Source: Amoebophrya sp. A120 (lineage: Eukaryota > Sar > Dinophyceae > Syndiniales > Amoebophryaceae). Taken from it: DNA of 64,000 nt. Of the stretch, positions 56,431 to 64,000 are shown piece after piece. The number at the start of each line of letters is the position of its first letter. The first letter of the stretch is position 1. Location: contig CAJINV010000002.1 in NCBI GenBank assembly GCA_905178155.1, forward strand, positions 12,161,621 through 12,225,620, written 5' to 3'. Both the position numbers and the translations under genes were made by a program. The notes below the pieces were generated by a model. It had not been told where the DNA came from and made no database searches. It worked only from the letters and a program-made list of their open reading frames with translations.

Positions 56431-56895
56431 CTAGGTGTAGTACGTGCCAAACGCGGAGAGTTCCCCAGTATCTTCACTATCACGCTCATCTTCCAGTGTT
56501 GCACGGTCATTTTCTACTCGTCCGTCCAGTCTTGGGGGAGCTGCTTGTTCTGCTCCGGGTGGATAGCCTTCATCTTCCACTTCCGCCTCTCCATCCGAGT
56601 TTACCACGAGTCGCAGCTTCAACCCGCGGCCAGAAAGCGTTTCGTCACGCAACCTCATCTCGTTGAGCATGCGAGCCCGTTTTGCGTCTTCTTCGTTCGA
56701 GAACTCACTGCCGTCCTCGTCCCCCGGCGGACCGATTTGCATATCGACGAGAAAAGTGTGTAGGCGCAGCAAAGAACTTTTATGGCCGAGCAACATGCAA
56801 TTGCAATCGGTGCGCATACGGGAGGAACTTTCTATATCTAGAGATAGACATACGCCATCGATGACGTGTGTTGCATGTTGCTCAACGCAAATCAC
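56431..56895 (-). CDS. Acidic exon, probably the C-terminal part of the 57070-58131 gene
   Basis: Open frame ending TAG at 56431. The convincing part is FLVDMQIGPPGDEDGSEFSNEEDAKRARMLNEM onward (in two parts: DMQIGPPGDEDGSEF and NEEDAKRARMLNEMRLRDE), acidic and charged to the end. Upstream the frame runs through a 96-bp inverted-repeat segment (56788-56883) and begins only with GTG, so the true exon start probably lies at or below about 56787. Composition matches the 57070-58131 exon. The join and its phase are not proven. Confidence 0.45.
   Translation of the reverse strand: MICVEQHATHVIDGVCLSLDIESSSRMRTDCNCMLLGHKSSLLRLHTFLVDMQIGPPGDEDGSEFSNEEDAKRARMLNEMRLRDETLSGRGLKLRLVVNSDGEAEVEDEGYPPGAEQAAPPRLDGRVENDRATLEDERDSEDTGELSAFGTYYT
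56788..56883 (-). repeat. 96-bp element with 13-bp inverted ends
   Basis: The perfect arms GAGCAACATGCAA (56788-56800) and TTGCATGTTGCTC (56871-56883) enclose 70 bp. No flank duplication is visible and the ends do not begin with TAT, so it is not clearly one of the introners. Confidence 0.6.
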
Positions 56896-57069
56896 CGCTC
56901 AATTAAAGTATAGGCTCATTTTTACAAGATAGATACGCCAAGTGCAATGAAAAATCAAAATGAAAATGGTTATATGCTGTCACGGATGCATGGCAAAGGG
57001 GGCATGTCGTGGCTCAACATCCTAGGACAGCAACTAGTGGTCCTCGTTCCTCCTCCTCGTGCTAAAAGT

Positions 57070-58131
57070 TCAATACACTGGCACCCGTTCTTTTTTTCTC
57101 GGGTATTCGGATTTTCCGACCTGGTCCCAGAGCTGCTCTTCAGCATCCTGTGCGCTTTCACTTTCCTCAGTGCGCGGCGTTGTTCGATGTGCAGTTTTTT
57201 GATCACGTTGCTCGTGCTCCTCCTGTGCAGTACTGCTAGCATTCCTAGGTCTTGATGGGTCCAGAGTCTGTGGGTCTTCCTCCTCTTTTTCCGGGAATTC
57301 GTCGCGTCCCCGGCCGGGAGATTTTCCATTTTGTGCGGTAGGCGTGGTTTTCTTGTTTCTGGCAAACGACGGAAATGATTTTTTCAAAGATTTTTTCAGT
57401 ACTTTGTCGACGAGCCATGCGTTTGTTCCTTGTATCGCCGCTTCTTGCTCTAGCTCTACTTGCTCTGCAACTTCTGCTGTGTGTGCTAGGTCAGCGACGT
57501 CCGCGTAAGATTCTTCCAGTGCCTCCTTCGCTTTGTCCCGGTAGAAATGTTCATTTGCTTCCTCTTGTTTATTCGTCCCATCGCGGTCCTCTCCCAGTTG
57601 ATCGCGCAGGTCAACACTCTCGTCCTCTCGTTCATCTGGCTTTCCTGTTAACGAGGAAGACGAAGATTCTTCCCCCGCAGGCCCCAGGATAGCGGCGAGG
57701 GGAACCCTGTCCCGGTGCGTTGCATCCGTGCCAATGTGTGGACGAAACTCTTCCCGCTGCTGCTGCATTTCCTCGGTTTGTAGCTCCCTTCTCGGGCTGC
57801 GTTCAATATCGTTTTTAACAGCGGGAGCGGTCTCTACTGGTACATCCGAAGATGCAGCTGCGATTTCCACGCGCTCAAGAAAGCCTACACCCCAGGTTGA
57901 CGTTGGGAACAAGCTACCCGTGAGGAACAGGATGAATTTGAATTGCCGTGGTCGTGCCGATGATAAACAAAAACACAGCTGCACCAGAGCCGCCATCTTG
58001 CTTTTGCAAGGCCCGGCGAAAAAGCGAAAACTCGTCGTCCTGCCCGGCCGCTTCGTTCCGTATGTGTCGAGTAGAAAGAGATCCTCCTGTGCGCCCGCAA
58101 ACGCACTGCGAAATAAATGTTCGATCTTCAT
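57070..58131 (-). CDS. Charged protein with N-terminal membrane/signal segment, unknown function
   Basis: Unrecognised. ATG at 58131. Two hydrophobic stretches near the N-terminus (MAALVQLCFCLSS and FKFILFLTGSLFPTSTWGVGF, about residues 46-90) suggest a signal anchor or a later start at the second Met (about 57996). The remainder is strongly charged, Glu/Asp/Arg/Lys-rich, with a helical part (EALEESYADVADLAHTAEV) and a basic KKSLKKSFPSFARNKK block, consistent with an extended or disordered domain. The frame ends soon after QVGKSEYPRKKERV, probably at an intron leading to the 56431 exon. No homology is recognised. Confidence 0.6.
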   Translation of the reverse strand: MKIEHLFRSAFAGAQEDLFLLDTYGTKRPGRTTSFRFFAGPCKSKMAALVQLCFCLSSARPRQFKFILFLTGSLFPTSTWGVGFLERVEIAAASSDVPVETAPAVKNDIERSPRRELQTEEMQQQREEFRPHIGTDATHRDRVPLAAILGPAGEESSSSSLTGKPDEREDESVDLRDQLGEDRDGTNKQEEANEHFYRDKAKEALEESYADVADLAHTAEVAEQVELEQEAAIQGTNAWLVDKVLKKSLKKSFPSFARNKKTTPTAQNGKSPGRGRDEFPEKEEEDPQTLDPSRPRNASSTAQEEHEQRDQKTAHRTTPRTEESESAQDAEEQLWDQVGKSEYPRKKERVPVY

Positions 58132-59440
58132 CTTCCTTGTTTATGTTTTCATCATCGATTTTTTCGTCACGTCTCCTTTTCGATGCGATGAATAAACTTA
58201 AAAACCGAGAAAGAGAAATCTTCCGTCCCTTGGTCGGTGTTAGTACTCCTTCTGCTTCCCGTTCGCCTCAGATGTAGTCGGAAAAATAAACATGGAGCGG
58301 TATCAAAACAGCACCAGCAGCCAAAAAATATATTTACTTATTAACTCACAAAAATTGACTTACGACTAGTACATTCGAAGAAGGAGATGAAGCGCTTATC
58401 AGTACAAAAATTACATTCATAGTCAAGTAGTTCAGACGAAAAAGCGTTTTTCCTGTTGACGTCGTAGATTTGATGAAATGGCGTTAAACATAACAAGGAG
58501 CGTTCTACTTGTGGCTTCTTGTTCATTTTTGTTAGCCCGATTTGAGTTAGTATCATAAAGTCACAAACACGCCATTTGTACGGCACTACATCCGTAGAGG
58601 GCATCGCTGCGCAGATTCATTCTCAAAATGACCGACAAACATCATGATGAAACGTGGCAACCGACACCACGAGCAGGTAGTCTATTTTCTTATACGTGCA
58701 AACATCAACAGACACTGAGTCCGGGGCGGTCAGCCTGAAACTCATGCGGCAGCAAAACCGAAAAAAACAATAAGCAATAGCAATTCATCCGATAACAAAT
58801 TTCCTGCAGGCGACCACACCGATTCAAAGTCAAACTCCAAGATGACAGTAGAGACCGACTTCACGTGTCACGCTGGCAACTGGACTCAGCGGCACCAGTT
58901 CTTGTGAAAAACCGACTACGAAGGAACGTCGAGCAAGGGATTCATAGAAAGAATCCACCACGACCAGCAGCAGTGACAAAAACTGATGCGAGTCTTCGGG
59001 TGTCAGATGAATTAGGTCATTCAGGAGCTCCTCATGTCTAATAAGGCTTATTGTTTCGCATTCGCGGCCGCTGTTTCAGCAGAGGAGGGTCAAAGTTATA
59101 TATTCACATTCAGGTCCATTTGACTCTCAGCATGAAAGTGAAAGTTCACGAGGATGGACTTGGATGGATGCGAATGCGATGACCCTGAAAATTAATTTAA
59201 GGGATTGATATGCTGGCGCAGCTGTGGCTGTGCTTCGTGGCCTTCAGGTTCGACATTGAATTTGCCCGTACTGGTTTTGGTGGCCTTCAACTGATGCTTT
59301 CACTTTCATCACTTCTACTGATTCTTCTTTTTGCTTTACCGGTGTCCACCTGTTCCGTGAATCAGTATCGGCTCTCCCCTTCGAAGGCGCCATCCTGTCT
59401 CCGGAGCGGCTGCGGCATAATACACAGCTCGCCACAGCGA
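58132..59440. other. 1.3-kb intergenic region
   Basis: No gene is supported. Frames at 58341-58604 (minus) and 59210-59608 (plus) are short and featureless. No repeat is seen. Confidence 0.45.
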
Positions 59441-60469
59441 TCACGACAGTATTCTCGCTTTTCCTACAACAGTTTGAAGCTCTACTACATTATTTACGTT
59501 TCCACCAATGCCAGAGCCCCAGCTATCCGCCGATATTGGCGGCCGCAAGGTCGATTCAATTTTGTTTGGTGCAGAATTTTTACGTGCTGGCGCATTTTCA
59601 ACAGATGATGCAGCGGGGGCTCGAGCTCCGGCATAGCCGTGCACATATTCTTGCTCACCAGCAGCAGGTATCGACAAAAAGATTGCGTCGGCATGAGTGT
59701 TCAATCGGTTTCTCAACAAGTGGAAGTAACAACGCCAAAAGAGGGCTTCTTTCATTCGCTGCGGAACGAGCCTGAAGCGAACTGCCTTCATATCGGGGGG
59801 CGAAAGATCCAAAATCAGTTGCCCGTATCTCTCCACGAGCTCCTCCGTCTTTCGCGCATGGTCCCCTGCGCTCGATTGCTGCGGCGTACTGCTGGCAAAA
59901 ACTTCTCGAGTGTTCAGAATAAGCTCCTCCAGATCTTCCTCGTTATCCTCCCGCTGATGATCATGTCTTGACGAAGTCGATGATCGAAACGCTGACTCTG
60001 CTGGTTCGCGAACAGAGGCTGTGGCGCTCGAAGGAGCATATGATCCAGCAGGGTAAAGATTATCAGCACGCCCCCGACCTCCTCCGAAATTCCTCTCGGA
60101 CGAGCTGCTGTGCTGTCCATCTACTTCTTCTAATTTTTTGCGTTCTTCAACATGTCGTTCTGCCGCTGCGTGGCAGCTTCGGCCTAGTTTTCGAATACAT
60201 CGCGCCACGGCTTCAGGGTCTGCCTCGCCAAGAGCAATTGCAGTTGTTGTAGAAGTAGATGAAGCTATGCCTTTTTCGCTTTCAGACCTTGGTGCTCGCG
60301 AAGACGCCGCGACAGCACTGGCACTTGGACTTGACTTCTTCGTAGAAGTAGATGAGCTCGGCTGCAGGACGTGGTAGTCCTCAGTGAGGGCCCACGTTGC
60401 CAACTCGCGCAACAACCGGCACTGCTCGATCTGCGCAATAGTCTCCTGCCGAGAATTTTTTTGTCCCAT
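59441..60469 (-). CDS. BSD-domain protein with myristoylation-type N-terminus (342 aa)
   Basis: ATG at 60469 gives MGQKNSRQE (Gly2, Ser6), an N-myristoylation context. A Ser/Thr-rich linker (35-80) precedes a helix with EAVARCIRKLGRSCHAAAERH (split here only for description: EAVARCIRKL, GRSCHAAAER). Residues about 200-255 fit the BSD domain: two helices ending in RFRLVPQRMKEALFWRCYFHLL with the hallmark Phe244-Trp245 pair and a preceding LVP. BSD domains occur in TFIIH subunits and in membrane-trafficking-associated proteins. A myristoylated form points to the latter. The last about 60 residues are low complexity and may run past an intron (AAC|GTAAAT near 59505). The precise function is unknown. 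Confidence 0.65.
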   Translation of the reverse strand: MGQKNSRQETIAQIEQCRLLRELATWALTEDYHVLQPSSSTSTKKSSPSASAVAASSRAPRSESEKGIASSTSTTTAIALGEADPEAVARCIRKLGRSCHAAAERHVEERKKLEEVDGQHSSSSERNFGGGRGRADNLYPAGSYAPSSATASVREPAESAFRSSTSSRHDHQREDNEEDLEELILNTREVFASSTPQQSSAGDHARKTEELVERYGQLILDLSPPDMKAVRFRLVPQRMKEALFWRCYFHLLRNRLNTHADAIFLSIPAAGEQEYVHGYAGARAPAASSVENAPARKNSAPNKIESTLRPPISADSWGSGIGGNVNNVVELQTVVGKARILS

Positions 60470-62232
60470 TGTTCGTGTGCTTAATAGATACTCATACTAC
60501 ACCTACATCAACTGGGCTGCCACGACCCAAGAGAACCTCAATCCACGGGCACGATCGTCAATCTTACTGAGAATAGATACGGCTACGCGTACGCATCCGA
60601 AGATTTTTTAATAATTACATGCAAATGAAGATTTTGATTTTTCGCCTGTGCTGCGGAGCAATAACATCAGACATCTGCTGCTATCTAATGAGAAACAAAA
60701 AGAAACAAAAACAACGACATTCGGTGTAGGAGCACAATAATTGTGCTCCTACACCAATTGTAGCAGTACTACTACGGTAGTAGAAGTACTGCTACAATTA
60801 CAGTAGAGTACTCAAATCGAACTGTCAGACGCAGCGAGGAACATATTCTCCAGCTCTACATGGAAGAAGAGGACCACGGCGAGCTGATTTCTACAGAAGA
60901 AAATGAACAAAGCGATACTCACGTCAGTTTGACGAGAGATCTTCAAACGCGATAATAAATTAGGCGTAGTATGTGCTTTCTGTATACATTCGTGGCCAAT
61001 ATCAATTGCATTTCGAAATCAAAATGTTGATACAGGATGTGGCTGTAGTGGGTGAAGCTGCCTAAAAATTCGCGTTTATCCGATTTTCGTTTCCGCCAAT
61101 TCGTCACGCTTATTCTTACAGAATAAGTGGGAGGAGATTTAAATACAGACACAGAAAGGAATTAGTGTAGTGTGAAACTCGCTCCACAATCGCATTCACA
61201 TCAACTTCAACACATAAGCGCCACTGGTGTCATAAAAATAGCAAGCTGCACGGACAGCATCCTCCATGTAAATCCATGAGTTGTACTTCTTCTACTTTTT
61301 AGCTAACAGAGTTGATGAATGTTTGAATTTCACGAACAAGCAATGCAAATGCAAACCTATCAGTTTCAGTGGGTCGAAATATTAAACAGAATGATATATT
61401 ATTGTAATTGTTGATATTCATAATGTGCAGTATTTCAAGTTAGGATGATTGAAGATGAAACTTTTTTAGTACTCCCGTGCTTCATTAACATTTTCGCCTT
61501 CCTCTTTCGCGGCTGGAAAAGGAGGAGTAGATCTGTTGATAGATGCACCAGAACATGCAGAGGATCGTCCTGCTCCACCTGCTGAGCTAAAACTAATTTC
61601 GAATAATTTCAACCCTGCATATTCCTTCGCCTTGTCAAGTAGATCGACTAGGACTACAGTACTGACAACTTCGACCCGTTAGAATCGATTCTTGCGCCGT
61701 TGATCCTTATGAACTCGAGGAGCCGTCGACGTCGTCATCATCGTCGTCGTCGGAGTCTTCGTCCGATCCGGATTCATCGTCGTCGTCTTCATCTGAAGGC
61801 TATCAGACCGAAAAGTACTTGTTTTCATACAGCACGTCGTTAGAACGTGATGTTCCTCTTGCATTTCCACTCATGACGTCCTGAGGCTCGTCGCTTTTTT
61901 TCTCAAAGAGTATCCTCTTGCTCTTGGTGCCCATGCTCTAGCACTGCTTCAGCTATAGCTGCTGCACATTTGAATGATGTTCTCTTGAATGAAGATCCAC
62001 ATTCTTGAGCAGTTTTATTTGCATTCTTGCTTTGTTATAATTTAAATTTTCAATATCTGTTGTATAAAAAGCGCGGGCACCGCACCTTGATTTCGCGTGT
62101 TCTCTTTAATCTGCAAGTTTTATTGTAACTAAGACTAAGTAAAGAATCCACTTCGATGGAGTAAGTATGCAAATGCATCTTCATGACTGTATGTCAAGTC
62201 CGCATCACAACAACTGCACCGTACTACGTAAA
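60470..62232. other. 1.76-kb intergenic region with two adjacent palindromes
   Basis: No gene is supported. It is AT-rich. The only structure I see is the palindrome pair at 60723-60799. The minus-strand frame at 61679-61870 reads Thr/Met-rich low complexity over (GTC/ATC)-type repeats at about 61725-61795 and is not convincing. Confidence 0.45.
60723..60799. repeat. Twin adjacent palindromes (33 bp and 44 bp)
   Basis: 60723-60755: GGTGTAGGAGCACAAT, one central base, then the exact complement (16-bp arms). Immediately next, 60756-60799: AATTGTAGCAGTACT and its exact complement (15-bp arms) around a 14-base centre that itself pairs partly. Both could extrude as hairpins. Confidence 0.85.
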
Positions 62233-64000
62233 CTAGCCTTTTCGATGTGATAGACCGCTGTCGTCCTCGTCGCTGTCGTCGTCCGAATCTTCGTCCGAGT
62301 CATCTTCGGATCCCGGCTTTTTGGCTTTGCTGGTCTTGCTCGCCGCTTGCGAGTTGTACTTGCTCTGCAACTGCGAAGCAATGGTGGATAGCGCCGACAC
62401 AGAGGTTGGGTGGGCACTGTCGCCAGACCCAGACGAGCTGCTTCCCCCGGAAACGCCGCTTTTGCTTGCCCCCGATTTCGATTCGTAGCCGGACTCGTAG
62501 TCTTCGTCCTCGTCCTCCTCCTCCTCGCTGTAGTACTCCGACGATTCCTATGCACAGAAAAAAACCCATCCACATCCATTTTTTGCATGACAAACACAGG
62601 ATTTTACGTATGTTTTGCATGACAAATTGGATGTGGATGGGTGTTTTTTCCTGGATAATTCCTCCTCGTCTTCGTCCCGATAGACGCGGGACATGGCCAT
62701 CAAGTCCTCCTCCTCGTGCTCCTGCGCCAGGGCGACGGTGAGGCCGGGGTTCAGCTTCACCTTCTCCAAGCCCTCCCGGATGGCCTTCTGCATGCCGCCC
62801 TGGGGGTCCGCCCCGAACTCCCACAGCTGCTCGGTGTCCACGGCGTCCTTGTCCAGCTTATCGATCTCCGCCCGCCGGCTGGCCTGCAGTAAGGTTTCCA
62901 GGTCCTTGATGCGGTGCTTCATAGCTTTCGAGAGCCAGGGCGCCAGTGGCATGGTCTCCAGCGGCTTGGCCAGTTTCTGCATCTCCGCCAACTCCTTCTC
63001 GATCAGCTTGGTCTCGCTCTTGTGCGGCAGGGGGCGCGAGAAGATCTCGCCCAGGACCTCGCGCTTGCCGTGCCAGTGCTCCAGCGGAATGCGGTTGGAT
63101 TTCCCGATCGCAAGCTTCATGTCGCGGTCGAACACATGGTCGGCGTCCGCGACGTAGCGCAGCCGCCCCTGGTTCGAGCTCCGCAAGTACTTCGTGATGG
63201 AATACCCGCGGTCCGGCTGCCGCTCCTGCACGGAGAGCGCGCCGTTCTGGCCCGTGATGATTTCCTCCCGGTCCATGTACTCGACGCGCACCGCGATCAC
63301 CTCCTCCAGCAGGTGAACGAGCATCATCAGCAGCTGCCCCTTTTTCACGAGCAGCGACACCTCCCGCTCGGTGTTGATGGCCACCTGGGTCTGCGGAATC
63401 AGCCCGGCGTACACGCAGCGCTCCAGGAAGAGCAGTGCGTGGCGGATCTCTAGCCGCGTCGCAGCTTCCGCGTTCAAGAAGGCGTGCCGCAGGTCCTGGT
63501 CCTTGTCCTTCAGTCCCTGCAGCCGGAACTTCATGCGGTCGCGAAAGTGCAGCAACTTGGAAAACTCCTGAGCCCGCTGCACGCACGCGGCGCTCCGCTT
63601 CTCGCCAAACACCTCCTCGTGCAGGCCGCGGATCAGCCACCGGTGGTCCCGCTCGATCTGCCGCAGGCGAACCTCCGCGAGGCACATCTGGCGGAGCAAA
63701 ACCGCGCGGTCCTCCAGGAGGTAGATCAGCGCGTTCTGGTGGATCCAGAAGGCGTGCACGGCGTGCGCCAGCGCGACAGACTGCTGGAACAGGGCGGGGG
63801 GGAGGCCCCGGTTCTCTTTCCCCATGAACTGGCTCACCACGGTGGGCAGGTACGGCAGTTGCGACGCGATGGCGCGGAGCACGCCCGTCAAATCGGCCAC
63901 CCCGTGGACCAGCACCTCGTTCTTCCGGGCCAGTTGCGCAAGCAAACCGTCCCGCTGCAGGTTGGCAAAATCGTTGTCCGGGAGCAGCTGCGCGGCGTGG
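62233..64000 (-). CDS. Helical protein with acidic Ser-rich tail, 5' end outside the window
   Basis: Partial: the frame is open to 64000, so the N-terminus is missing. Exons 64000-62658 and 62543-62233 (TAG 62233-62235) are separated by introner E8. The join gives DEDEEE-SSEYYSEEEED in frame. The first about 410 residues are almost entirely helical and basic/hydrophobic with several Leu-rich stretches (e.g. LMMLVHLLEEVIAVRVEYM, CVYAGLIPQTQVAIN) and no obvious transmembrane run or catalytic motif. The tail is Ser/Glu/Asp-rich (GSEDDSDEDSDDDSDEDDS). It uses GC-rich codons compared with neighbours, which usually marks conserved, highly expressed genes here (as in the calpain). Family not recognised; a scaffold or structural role is a guess. 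Confidence 0.7.
62549..62657 (-). mobile_element. Introner E8 (109 bp)
   Basis: Same length as E5 and about 13 differences by hand count. Perfect ATTCC duplication (62544-62548, 62658-62662). Two GCATGACAAA cores. Exons on the two sides are in different frames, so excision is needed to reach the acidic tail. The gene-strand junction GGAAT|TATCC has no GT. Confidence 0.92.

Noticed and set aside
56788-56883. A ninth standard introner with 13-bp inverted ends
   Set aside because: No 5-bp flank duplication and no TAT start, so kept only as an inverted-repeat element.
62205-62824. Alternative Arg/Thr-rich frames running through E8
   Set aside because: They arise by reading the element and the acidic tail out of frame. 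The spliced frame gives a coherent Ser/Glu/Asp-rich tail with a stop at 62233.

Overview
This window is eukaryotic nuclear DNA, most likely from a dinoflagellate-related protist. The best fit is an Amoebophrya-type syndinian parasite. Every gene I can support lies on the minus strand, the coding regions are broken by introns, and at least eight introns are short mobile elements with inverted-repeat ends. Each of those sits between (near-)identical 5-bp flanks and lacks a GT-AG splice consensus at the junction. Invasive 'introners' with non-canonical splicing are known from Amoebophrya and other dinoflagellates. The species is inferred, not proven.

Layout, low to high coordinates, all genes minus strand. 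119-11280: one very large gene encoding a Cys/Trp-module protein (at least two long exons, one introner, a 2.45-kb intron that holds a duplicated copy of an exon start). 11864-14555: PAP2-type lipid/dolichyl phosphatase. 15515-16333: Tim17/22/23 family translocase subunit. 16838-19015: coiled-coil protein. 21548-24270 (possibly from 25152): protein disulfide isomerase-like protein. 25677-27092: acidic low-complexity protein. 28444-31878: cathepsin C (dipeptidyl peptidase I). 33683-37713: calpain-type cysteine protease with an acylation-type N-terminus. 39160-53409: four genes of two unknown families in the order X1-Y1-X2-Y2, which is a tandem duplication of a two-gene unit. 53429-56042: repeat island. 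56431-58131: acidic secreted or anchored protein. 59441-60469: BSD-domain protein. 62233-64000: helical protein with an acidic Ser tail, cut by the window edge.

Introner boundaries could be fixed by three independent checks: the 5-bp flank duplication, restoration of the reading frame, and paralogue empty sites (X1/X2 and Y1/Y2) or family motifs (the PAP2 KxxxxxxRP motif is intact directly downstream of the splice). Removing one element plus one flank copy restores frame at all eight.

Functionally the window mixes secretory-pathway enzymes (PDI, cathepsin C, PAP2), a mitochondrial import component, a calpain and several lineage-specific proteins. No shared pathway is evident. Starts are the weakest part of the gene models, because 5' exons may be short and spliced.
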